64,000 bases of DNA from Gracilaria gracilis. Its lineage: Eukaryota; Rhodophyta; Florideophyceae; Gracilariales; Gracilariaceae. Both the position numbers and the translations under genes were made by a program. The notes under the pieces are model-generated. The model did no database searches. It was not told where the DNA came from and saw nothing but the letters and a program-made list of their open reading frames with translations. The stretch is from assembly GCA_030374805.1 (NCBI GenBank), contig JARGSG010000134.1, positions 1-64,000 of the forward strand, in the 5' to 3' direction. Of this stretch, positions 53,985 through 63,419 are shown piece by piece (within the stretch, counting starts at the first letter, position 1; the number at the start of each line of letters is the position of its first letter).

Positions 53985-55528
53985 TGCTTCTGATTCAAAC
54001 TTGATTCTGCGTGGGTTGCTTGCGTGCAAAACAACCTCTGAAGGCCTCGTCCCATCCTTTCTCGTATTTGGAGTTCTCCCTCGTTCTCAGGCATTTACAC
54101 TCAACTTCCAGACCAGGAAGAGCGCATGCAAGCTCTGTTAACCACTCGTTCAGAAATGGAAATCATTTCAATTGAACTACGTTTGAAAACTGCCCTGGAC
54201 TCACTTCTACCAGAAGCAGTTCACCATTACTACACTCCAGGTAACATAGTACTCATCCTTCGAGAAAGCGTTACCCCAAACTGGACAGGACCTTTCAAAG
54301 TCACCCGTATTGAAGGCAAGCAGATTTTCGTTCAGAAAGAGAATGGCGAAGTACAAAAAAGCGTTCATCAAGCTGAGCCACATCTAATCGAAAACTCTAA
54401 TGACCAATTAGAGAAGACCAAATCAGTACCGAATGACATGGAGCATTTACTCAATTACTGCTTCTCTCAGTTCAACACATTTATAACCGAAGTTCTGAAA
54501 CCAAACGACGGCCGTAAAGACTCTCCTGGACTCTTGAAAGCCAAGAAAAAGGAAATTGAAGGATTAGTGAAAGGAGGAACTTGGAAGGAAGTTAGTAAAT
54601 CTAAAGTGCCAACCGACGCCAATATCATTGGATCCCAATTCGGCTATGTAATTACGAATCCTGGTACCCCTGATGAACTATTCAAAGCTCGACCAGTAGC
54701 ACAAGGTTTTCCTGATAAGGATCAGAATTATTTAGTACATAATGCCACCACAGTAAGGCATAATACGGTTCGCCTTATCCTATCGATCGCAGCGATTTTA
54801 GGTTGGAAAGTATGGAGCCATGACGTCACTCAGGCGTACATACAAAGTAGTCAGAACCTAGCAAGAGAAGTAGGCTTGAAACCTGATAAAGAAATGAATT
54901 TATCCGAAGGAACTATGCTTCAATTAATTAAACCTCTCTACGGTTTACCGGACGCTAGTGATTACTGGAATGTAACCATCATGGATAACATCCGTAACGA
55001 TCTCCAAATGAACCGAATGAAAGGAGATATTTCTGCGTTTTACAAAGGCAAACACGACGCCTTAATTGAACTACTTGGATCCTACGTCGACGATTCAATC
55101 ATCACTGGGGACAAAGAATTTCTCCACATTAGTGAGAAAACATTGGAACGTTTTGAATCCCGAGAAAGGGAAATGGATAGTTTCAAGTTCGCTGGAACGC
55201 AAGTGGAAACTGGAAATAGAAGTTATGTAATTCATCAGAAGGACTTTTTGAACAGGCTACTCCCGCTCAATGACTCAGGAAGCTACACCGAGTTTCGTTC
55301 AAAGAGAGCAAAATTAGCTTGGCTCGTTTATTCCTACCCACACATTTCCTTTTATGTGAACAAATGTGCACAACTCACTGCAGAAAAGTTCACCATAAAA
55401 GATGGGAAGAGAATGAACAAAATGATTAAGCAGATCAAGAACGCTGATCCGCTTTGCATGAAGTTCGTAAAACTGGATTTGGAATCACTACACATTAGGA
55501 TATATAGTGACTCTTCGTTTGCTAATGT
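53985..55528 (+). pseudogene. Ty1/copia element: integrase end, RT and RNase H
   Basis: Integrase resumes as NLILRGLLACKTTSEGLVPS and FLVFGVLPR, then a frameshift near 54100. From 54126 the frame is open for about 470 codons. It covers the integrase C-terminal GPF domain (NWTGPFKVTRIEGKQIFV) and RT (GTWKEVSKSKVP, KARPVAQGF, VWSHDVTQAYIQ with the first catalytic Asp, LIKPLYGLPDA, and SYVDD at about 55081-55095). The start of RNase H follows (RIYSDSSFANVE). It ends abruptly at about 55528 where a foreign, inverted fragment begins. It is in the same orientation as the copia front half at 26.2-29.2 kb. Confidence 0.85.
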
Positions 55529-55600
55529 GGAGCAATGGCAATCCGATGTCGGCCCAATGAAGTTTCTCATAATAGAGCTCTACCCATTGAGCCCTGACGC
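55529..55600 (-). pseudogene. Fragment of tnp2 transposase C-terminus
   Basis: The minus strand encodes VELYYEKLHWADIGLPLLH, matching IELYYEGLHCADIELPLLH at the end of the transposase at 40.7 kb. Nucleotide identity is obvious (TAGAGCTCTATTATGAG shared). It is fused in frame, by chance, to the copia RNase H on the other strand. Confidence 0.78.
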
Positions 55601-55646
55601 GCCGGACCATGAATATGGACCGCGTTTCGGGTGAAATTGGAAATAT

Positions 55647-56506
55647 TGTTGGGAACGTACCTTGTTAGGTGGATAGAACCTATGAAATAGGTGTAGAGTA
55701 GGGCCTTGTGGCATATTTGTCCAAATATTTGGCGTCACACCCGCTGGGTAGATATTTTGGCACCCTGACACTGGGTTGTCCACGTGTATAGCCCCCGTGG
55801 GAGTGCGCAGCTCTAGATACAGTAGATAGTATATATGCTCGGGCGATCTCGCCCTGGAGCCACTAAGTAAAACTCACCTGAGTCGTATCTTCTTCCTGAA
55901 GTACGTGGTCTTCTTCCCGAAGGCCGGGCTATGGTTGTTACTGCCTACGTAGGTTTACGACTCCTCTAAAGAGAGTAACCACGACTGGTCTCGGTACAGT
56001 CACCCCTCAGGGTCCCTTAGGAAGTTCTTTACTACCAGTTTCTGGCTTTTATCCCAGTATCAGGTAGTATTCGTTGTCGTTCACCGAGGTACCGGATCAT
56101 TGTTTAGTTCATCGTTTTCCTGGTGCAGGTCTCGCTTCCGCCTCTGTATAGAGTTATATTTGGACACTCGTGTGTGTGTGTCTCGTTCCGCCATCGGCCC
56201 TGTTCCCGCCGTTGGCACGGGCCATAGCTTTGCTCGTGTGGTTCTCTGTAGGAGCATAACACCGTCTTACGGCACCGTTCGCCCCACTTCTAGACTCATT
56301 CTCTCGTAATCCGGCGTCGGTTATTCATCTCTAGGCTTACGCTCTTCTTTACCTCTGCAGGTTATACCAGCACCGTCTCCGGTTTACACCTGGTTGCCAT
56401 GCGGCACGCGCACGGGTAGAGGGCTCTAATTCTGAGTTCACCCATTTGTGGGAGCAGGATTCGGACATCCTGGTAGATATACACCTTCTTTGGGGTTTGC
56501 TATACA
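55647..56506 (+). repeat. Gypsy element C: LTR
   Basis: 860 bp from TGTTGG to TATACA (tips TGT/ACA), followed three bases later by a PBS. The first ~410 bp recur inverted at 40985-41420. Its sequence differs from LTRs A and B. Contains CTGTATAGAGTTATATTTGG as a possible TATA region. Confidence 0.72.
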
Positions 56507-56509
56507 TTC

Positions 56510-56525
56510 TGGTCTCCCGACTTAG
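56510..56525 (+). promoter_or_regulatory. Gypsy element C: primer-binding site
   Basis: TGGTCTCCCGACTTAG, identical over 16 bases to the PBS of chromovirus B. Confidence 0.75.
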
Positions 56526-56789
56526 AAGAGTCTAGTAGACTAGAGCCTGAAAAGGAAGTGTAATTGAAATAGTACTCATAAGAGTTCGAAACTAGAAGTT
56601 TGAAGTTGTTTTCCCGCTTTGGTTGGTTTTTGTGGCTCTAATGGGACCCTGAAAACGGCCAAGTCTGTCCAAGGCCCGTTCTGTTGGTTCTCGTTTACCC
56701 CCGCAAGCACGGTAAGTTCCTGAACCGCTACCGGTGAAGAAGAAAAATCAGGAAGCCGGAAACAACCGTTTAAGACGTTTGATGCCACA

Positions 56790-57203
56790 GTGGCCGGGCC
56801 CGCTTCCGTTTTCCTGGAAGGACCCTTATCTGCTGCTGCGGCACGTGACGCATTATTATCCGAATTGGATACTCAAGTTCGCATGCGTGAGGGCCAGAGC
56901 GTGGTGAAAGCTAGCTCTCAAGCTGCACTCAAAAAGAATGTCGAATTGCTTCGCGAGGAAGTGAAAGACGCTCAAATGAGAGAAGTTTCGGGAGAAATCC
57001 AGCTCCTAAGTCAGGAAATGAACTCAATTCGAGAGTGCTTTGGTTCCCCACAACGTTTCGTAAATGGCTTTTATCGGACAGTGGAAGAATTCCGTGCCAC
57101 AACGGATCGAATTCACGCCCGTCTGGGTACCCTCGAAGCCATTATTAGCATACATGAAGAAGCAGAAGTTCATCCACGGCAGAAGTTTGTTTCGTTAGGT
57201 TAA
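56790..57203 (+). pseudogene. Gypsy element C: Gag N-terminus, truncated
   Basis: 137 codons. The coiled-coil N-terminal part of Gag aligns with chromovirus B: IQLLSQEMNSIRECFGSPQ against RVLRSDVNKILECLGSP, and HARLGTLEAIISIHEE against RPRLETLEQTMIMDKD. It ends at a TAA with no capsid, zinc knuckle or pol downstream, so the element is a 5' fragment cut off before 57.69 kb. Confidence 0.75.
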
Positions 57204-57692
57204 GTTAACTGCGAATAATATTTTGGAAAACATATTTCTTCGCAACAGAGTTGAGCATCCGACGGAGCAGTGGGTTTTTAGAGCTTGGAGTATTTAGTGA
57301 TATATCGTTAACAGTATAACTTTGTTTAGAAAAAGAGCCAATGTAGCCATATTAGGCGCAAGCCCAACTGCGTGGGTGGCACCTTGTGAGAGACTACTGC
57401 AAAGGTGACTATAGACGTAGACAAACTGTTTTTGTTTTCAGAGGAGTAGTCGTACAGTAGTATAAAAGGTAAAGACAGAGAGGCAACTCTCTTTTGACGA
57501 AAAAACACACTCAGTGATCGAGAACAAGCATTATTTTATTCAACCTTTTATCTGCGCACTTTGCGCTAGACGTAAACCAAGAGTCTACTGTATGCGCCAA
57601 TCTGGCTGAAACGCGCATGATTCGACACGAGTACAAATGTACCTCTAACGCGAGGCAGACACCTCTCGAGAACAGTGCACACCCAACTCTAA
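57204..57692. other. Spacer between gypsy C and piggyBac element
   Basis: No supported gene. Ends in CTCTAA, the last three bases of which form a TAA direct repeat with the far side of the piggyBac element. Confidence 0.45.
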
Positions 57693-57711
57693 GAGCATCT
57701 CCACCCATTCT
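57693..57711 (+). repeat. Left terminal inverted repeat of piggyBac-type element
   Basis: GAGCATCTCCACCCATTCT, exact reverse complement at 60966-60984. Similarity weakens inward to TTCAACTC against CCAAACTC. Confidence 0.85.
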
Positions 57712-58018
57712 TTCAACTCTTAACCCTTTCAACACTGAAAAAGTTTACGTCCACAGCGATAGATATAAGGAGAACCAATTAGATTTGGGACTGGGAAGTG
57801 AAGCGTGTGGTTGACGATAGAGAACAGTTGATTGAATGGCACACTTGTTAGCGTGTCATGCATTCAACTGTTCTGACGCACAGAGTGCACTAAATGATTC
57901 TACCAAGTGCAAACACGCAGGCTCACGAATGCCTGCGACGTGCTACCGCCACGAGCTTGCTTTGGAATTCTGCTCACCGTTCCTAGTGTAGTTATACGCG
58001 CACATTATCTTCCCTGTT

Positions 58019-58501
58019 ATGGAAGGAAACGAAGAGAAAGAGAAGCCCGGAGAGACTCTAATGTTACCAGATGAAGAGCGGTTTCTTCAAAGGAGAAACA
58101 CAGAAACTCAAACGCTGTCTCACCCCCACCAGACACCAGTCACCATCACACGTCTCTCGGCTCCCGATCTACGCAATGTCACTCAGTCGTCAGCTCTCAT
58201 CGAGGAGATTACGATAGATAACGAAGACGTAGCATGTGGCCAGTGCGGAGGAACCCCATGTTACTGGATGCAACTAGGAACTTTTGTTGTAGCCAAAACT
58301 ACAGCTCGATACCCTGTAACCGGCATGTACGCGATAGAAAACAATTTAGCTCGCAAGCACGCTTACAAAACTTTTATCTATGAACGCCACGGGTACCTTG
58401 GCAGAGGACACAAGATTCAGCTCCCCGATTGCGTGATTGAAGGAATCAGAAGAACATGGCCGGACGTTCGTGGGGCGTACATGGGTTTCGAAGACGAATG
58501 A
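58019..58501 (+). CDS. Small accessory protein of piggyBac-type element
   Basis: Intact, 160 codons from a clear ATG. Residues 1-70 are polar and probably disordered. The C-terminal half is compact: CGQCGGTPCYWMQLG has three closely spaced Cys, suggesting metal binding, then ARKHAYKTFIYERHGYLGRG, then LPDCVIEGIRRTWPD. It has the look of a conserved small domain found next to transposons, but I cannot name a family. It lies tail-to-tail with the transposase inside the same inverted ends, so it is probably part of the element. Being undamaged while the transposase has a stop is notable. Confidence 0.7.
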   Translation: MEGNEEKEKPGETLMLPDEERFLQRRNTETQTLSHPHQTPVTITRLSAPDLRNVTQSSALIEEITIDNEDVACGQCGGTPCYWMQLGTFVVAKTTARYPVTGMYAIENNLARKHAYKTFIYERHGYLGRGHKIQLPDCVIEGIRRTWPDVRGAYMGFEDE

Positions 58502-58503
58502 AT

Positions 58504-60318
58504 TTATTTCTTGCGCAGCAGCTTAGCTGTTCCGAGACTTGCTGTAACTTTGTTGTGACGATTGCAATGGTACTTAGATGATAAGGAGGCTTTGGCAGAC
58601 ATGACAGCATGGTAAACTTCGGGGCGAATGTAGCGTATGCTTTCTTCGTTGTGGTAGATCGTAAAGCAGTTCACATGAAATCCACGGCGGCATACAGTGC
58701 AGGAATACATTGTATAACCCCGACAAACTCCCTGGTTAGACAGAAGCGAACAAAGCATGCAGCGCACGCTTTTCCGTCCTTCAGTTTCAAGAAGGAGATG
58801 TTTTGCTGCTGGACAGGAACCATCGAAATTTCTGTGGCTAACATATTTGTCAGCGGCTGACAATGGAAGTATTGATGCTCTGGTTTGGTTGTATTCCACA
58901 TGGTCCATTACCAGTTGATGAATCACTCGTCGCCTAAAAAGCCAAGCGTCCGGTATGGCTTCTCCTGGTTTTGAGATGGCATGCAGAAGAGCGTGAGAGT
59001 TTATAATGCTGGCGTCCAGTACAAAGGTAAGCAAACTCATTGTCACCCGCTGTTCTTTGCGTACTGTTGCTGATGTCGACCTGAACTGATCAAACCTATC
59101 GACACCATTCATAAACAAATTGTAGGCTACGATGATGGCGGGAACGTGAAAGGTGGTCCGCCGAAGTGATTCATCTCCCGTCCAACGTTCTAAAGGGGCA
59201 AGACCGTGTACAAAAGCGATGGCATGATCGTCGGCATTGTGAATGCGAGAACTGGGGGTATCTGCAAGATCATTAGTGTAGAACGTAACCACGGTCCGGT
59301 TCTTGAAAACGACAAACCCGGTCTTTGTTGCAACCTTTCTGGGAGCATTGCGCCCTACGCCTTTTTCAAATACTTGCACAAGGCGCCACTCTCCTCTGCT
59401 GGCATGTCTGGGCGCTTCAACTGCTTCCCTCAAAGCAGGACGATTTATGCCGTCAACGTTTGTAAATCGAACTGTGCCAAGAACTTTACATTCTTTGTCA
59501 CTAAGGCTTTCAAGTTGACGCGCCAGAACGTGGCGCGTGTAGAAATTGTCCATCACCATGAGCCGCCCTGCCTTCTTTGAGGGATATAATTGGGTTTGGT
59601 GTGCCATTTGGGCACACCATAGAGCGAAAGCGGTTGTTTTCGGCACTAAGGTGCCATTCATTTTTCGCTCTACTGCACCGTGTAGGTTGCGGAACAAATG
59701 TGTGTATCTTTGTACCGGAGTTTGCGTGCTTTTATTCCACGACCCGTTATCCTGCAGACTATGTAGATATGCATGACACCAACCAAAAACCGCATAGAAG
59801 CGAATCCAAAACTTTACCGGTTTGCTCTTGATGTAGGAACGTGCAGTAGTTCTTCCCTTGCACCTGATTATATTCTCATCCAATGAGCTCACCCCCAAAG
59901 GCACAGCCAGAGACGCTGCATTTCGCGCAAAGTGTTCGAGAAGCGTACGGCTGTGCCACAGCGGATCTACCACGGCAATGTTTGGATCATATGTAGCATA
60001 TGTGCGTAGGGCGCTTTGTATGTTCATGAAGGTGTCTCGTGACACAACCTTTTTGAAAAAGTGTATACCAAGTAGATCCGAATTACTCCAGGAGTCTTGA
60101 AATCGATTTCACTTGTGCCCGGAAGTCGCCAGTTCCATACCCATGTATGCAAGCAGTTCATCCATGCAAAGTGCTTTCGCTCGTTTGCCTCGCTCCACCA
60201 GTTTCTTGCTCGTCCACGCTTTGATGCAGTCTAAATATGAGGTGTTAAGAAACAAAGTAAACAATCCACGTTCTCGTTTGTGTGCAAACGCTCTACAAAT
60301 GAGATGTTGTTTTGCCAA
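58504..60318 (-). pseudogene. PiggyBac-type transposase, one in-frame stop
   Basis: One frame runs from 60318 to 58504 with a single TGA at 60109-60111. N-terminal DELLAYMGMELATSGHK, stop, NRFQDSWSNSDLLGIHFF is the standard piggyBac opening. Numbering from the ATG at 60045, the three catalytic Asp are in SLDENIIRCKGR (56), VMDNFYTR (166) and NGVDRFDQ (316). A Cys-rich C-terminal domain (CMLCSLL, YSCTVCRRGFHVNCF) matches the family's DNA-binding finger. Both the second and third spacings are longer than usual, reflecting inserts. The 5' start is not certain; no ATG begins the upstream part. Confidence 0.85.
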
Positions 60319-60965
60319 GTGAAGTCCGCTGCATGCTTCCTATTTTGAACAGTATGGGACTGTTCTGCACAACACTTTGTTTTCTTTTGAACCCAAACCC
60401 TCCACTACGAATTTTTCGTCCTCTTAAACTTCACAATAAGCCTGTGTAGCACGCTATGAGTTGCAGTCAACAGTATTACTGGCATTGGGTTCGCAACCGT
60501 CTTTTCTGATAGTTATTGTTGCTATTTTTGCTTCAGCCATGTTGTTGAGTGTATGATGTCCATCAAACGCAAGCGCTACTTTGTCGGAAGACGAACAGTC
60601 CAAGGGTTAAACTCCAAAATGTTAGGCCTTGACATTTCACGCACTGTTGCCGTCAGCTTGTTGTGCATCATGATTGGTGCGAGCGTGTATTCAAAAAATT
60701 ATTATTTATTTAGTCTTCCGCCGTTTGACTTTGAAGTCGGAGTCCAATCTCCAAAACTATGTTCCAAATCGAGAGGTTTTGGAGCACGATTTGACCGAAC
60801 TCCAATCTGAAGTTATTTTCTAAAAACTTTTTTCAAGGTAGGCTGTGGCCTAATCAGAGTTGATAATTGCGCTTACGGCTACTGTCGTACTTTTTTTTGG
60901 GAGCCAGTCATATGGTAGCATGTGTCGTACGTGTTGTCAGCTTTTATTTGGAAATTGGAGTTTGG
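60319..60965. other. Non-coding interior of piggyBac-type element, 5' side
   Basis: About 650 bases upstream of the transposase up to the right terminal repeat. It should contain the promoter and perhaps a first exon; I see no convincing coding sequence. Confidence 0.4.
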
Positions 60966-60984
60966 AGAATGGGTGGAGATGCTC
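60966..60984 (-). repeat. Right terminal inverted repeat of piggyBac-type element
   Basis: AGAATGGGTGGAGATGCTC on the plus strand, exact mirror of the left end, followed by TAA. Confidence 0.85.
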
Positions 60985-61690
60985 TAACAGGGACTGCAGG
61001 TGGCAAAATGAGATTCGCACCTCGAGAACTCGACCAGCTGAGTCACTTGTTCTCCTTTCCCTTGCTGCCTTAGAGTACGACGAAAAGACGCCTAGGGTCC
61101 CCTTTGCCCAAAACCTTGCAATATACAGAGTTTATTGCGTTCTTCTCATCAATTCCTGGCAGTATATACAGCTAAGCGATTGAAAATCATTATTGCTACA
61201 TGATCGCTTCGGAGTTAGTATATTAAAGGCGTGGGCAGTCTTAACTTCTCAAAGAGTTTTTAATCGAGGAGTTTTGCGATTGTCTTTGAGAATCTTGCTT
61301 CTCAACACTCTGATCATTCTCAACCATGAATAAAAAAAAGGTTTTCTATTTTCCCTCCCACGCCCACCTGTGGGAGCCCCTTCCATGCCCTTCACTGCTG
61401 CTGTAGCAGTGTTTTATTCTCGTTGAACAGCTGTTTACAACGGCGAACAAGCGCAGCAACGAATGCTGCGCCGACCTTAACAAAGAACGGCCCAACTGTT
61501 CCCTGCCCATGAGCTAAATTTAGGGCGATATGCATTCAAACCTCTTTCACAAAACCTGATAGCGTTGACCACCGAAATTACCACTTCCATTTTCGCGCCA
61601 ATAACTCGCTGAACAATCCCCGTATCTGTTCGCACAGTTGCTAACGACTTAGCCAGCATCCTCCCGGTAGTCATGGATCTAGTTCAATAA
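60985..61690. other. Spacer, no gene seen
   Basis: Short frames only. Nothing recognised on either strand. Confidence 0.4.
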
Positions 61691-61691
61691 A

Positions 61692-62580
61692 TTTTTCATC
61701 GTCGCTGCTATTGCTCTATTCTTTGCAGAGTTCATTTCGGCAACCGAGGTTTCTACCCCGCCCCGGTGTCCTAATTTACTTCCTCTCTATACCCCGCTTC
61801 CTGCAATCGCAGTGGAATCAGAACTTCGTGACGAGGGGGCCAACTGCCAGATTCGAAGAGCACAAGAATATGTGCACGCTAACGGGTGTAACGTTCATAT
61901 GTTTTTCGCCCTGGATGGAAGTCTTTCAATTGATAATAGCGAGTATCAACTCCAGAAGGACTTTGTCCAGATAGTTCGAGCCATCATAACAGTTGAAGAT
62001 GTGCGACTGGCTGCCGTCCAGTACGGTCTCAGGGCGCTTTCAATCCGTTGGCCCTCTCAAGACATCGACACATTTTTGCTTGACGTCGAAAGTTCTGTGC
62101 ATATGAATTCTCCAACGACGTTTATCACATCAGGAATCGGATACTGCATTCGTCAGTTACGCAGCATTGAAGATGGGCACCCGAAGAGGATTGTTTTGAT
62201 ACACGATGGTCGCAGTAACATCTGCTTCCGTGGGCCGCCATATCGTCCGAGATCGGTTGCGTTGAGTTTCATCCAAGGTGAATAAAACGTAAACAACACT
62301 ATTAGTACGGTTGCTGTTAACTTCCAAGACGATCTGGAATATATGGTTAATACTGTCCATAGCCGACGAAGGGTGTTCGATGTGGAGAATTGGGACGCCG
62401 TCATGCGCAAAATGCCCGATCTTGTTCAGAGCATTTGTGAGAAGGAGCCTGAGATGTATGAAGTTGATGGAACAGTATATTCAGTCCATTCACTTACTCA
62501 TCCAATTGATATATTCTTCTTTGGAACATTATCGCCTACCATCCAACACTACACGCTTTGCTTCGCACTATTAAAATATA
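61692..62580 (+). pseudogene. Secreted VWA-domain protein, disabled
   Basis: A signal-peptide-like segment (KFFIVAAIALFFAEFISATE, 61689-61748) precedes a von Willebrand A domain. The metal site is complete: FALDGSLSI gives D-x-S-x-S, TFITSG supplies the Thr, and VLIHDGRS the second Asp. A TAA at 62283 interrupts the domain, after which the same frame continues (TVAVNFQDDLEYMVNTVHSR, then MPDLVQSICEK) to about 62580. The initial ATG (61673) is one base out of frame. VWA domains of this type bind extracellular ligands. Two lesions make this copy inactive. Confidence 0.75.
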
Positions 62581-63341
62581 TTATTACGCTTCACGGGCGC
62601 GGCCAGAACGACAAGAGCAGGGAGAGCTATACTGAACCAGGATGGCATATTTTTGGGACGCGGGCTCTTCACCGGAGTTCTTACGCAGAGAAGGAACGCG
62701 TAGTCAGTCGTTATCGGCTTGCTGCCCGGGCTGTTCCTGTACGACTTCCCGCGGGCAACAGTTGCTCGTGCCCTGGTAGGAAAACTTAAGTCCACTATCC
62801 CAACGCCGACACAGAGGATAGTGGGCTGCTCTTTTGGCTCTGACTGATACCATTTGAGATATAAGAACGACATTTCTTCAGCAGTAAGCAGAATTAATAT
62901 GCACTTGTATCAACTAGCGTTGACGAGTACAACGGAGTTTTAAAATGTTTCTTTGTATCGTGAAGCCTATACACAGCAAGTTGGTTCATCTTGCGGCTGT
63001 GCTCTGCTGTCTCTTTCTTCTTTTCGTGGCGAGAGGCTTGTTGCCTTATTGAGAGAGCCGTAAAAATGCTTGGGATTGTTGAGGAGTCCTGAGACTGCGT
63101 CAAGTGGGCGTGGATGAAAGATCAAAGTAAGTATGTTTGGTTCTGAATCTGTAAAAGACCTTCTCGTTTACACCTGAGTACTTTGTCTTGTTTGAAAGTA
63201 GCGCGTTTTTGGATTTATTCTGTTGGTCTCATTGAGAAATTTCTATACTCTTAAACAGATGACACAACGGACAACAAACCTCGAAGATATGAGCATTTCC
63301 GTGCCGAATTCAAAATCAGCCTTTTCGGAACGGTACTGGTA
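62581..63341. other. Spacer after VWA gene
   Basis: The VWA frame stays open to about 62789 but loses protein-like character. No other gene seen. Confidence 0.4.
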
Positions 63342-63419
63342 AATTCCGTTCCACACAAGAACTCGTCAATTCCGTTCCACACAAGAACTCGTCAATTCCG
63401 TCCGACACAAGTACTTGTC
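63342..63419 (+). repeat. Three tandem 26-bp repeats
   Basis: Units at 63342, 63368 and 63394, each starting AATTCCGT. The first two are identical; the third has a few changes (CGACACAAGTACTTGTC). Confidence 0.9.

Larger units (their letters stand above)
57693..60984. mobile_element. Two-gene piggyBac-type element with Harbinger-like ends
   Basis: 3,292 bp between inverted ends that start GAGCATCTCCACCCATTCT on each side (57693-57711 and 60966-60984, perfect). A direct TAA flanks both (57690-57692 and 60985-60987). Inside are a piggyBac transposase and a convergent small gene whose stop codons are only two bases apart. Canonical piggyBac duplicates TTAA, whereas a 3-bp TAA duplication is the habit of PIF/Harbinger. 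Either this piggyBac lineage has unusual ends or one element sits inside another. Confidence 0.68.

Noticed and set aside
53615..54029. Short frames around the copia junction
   Set aside because: Out-of-frame shadows; only the stretch from about 53985 on the plus strand matches integrase.
57320..57740. Minus-strand frames before the piggyBac element
   Set aside because: They cross the terminal inverted repeat and show no protein character.
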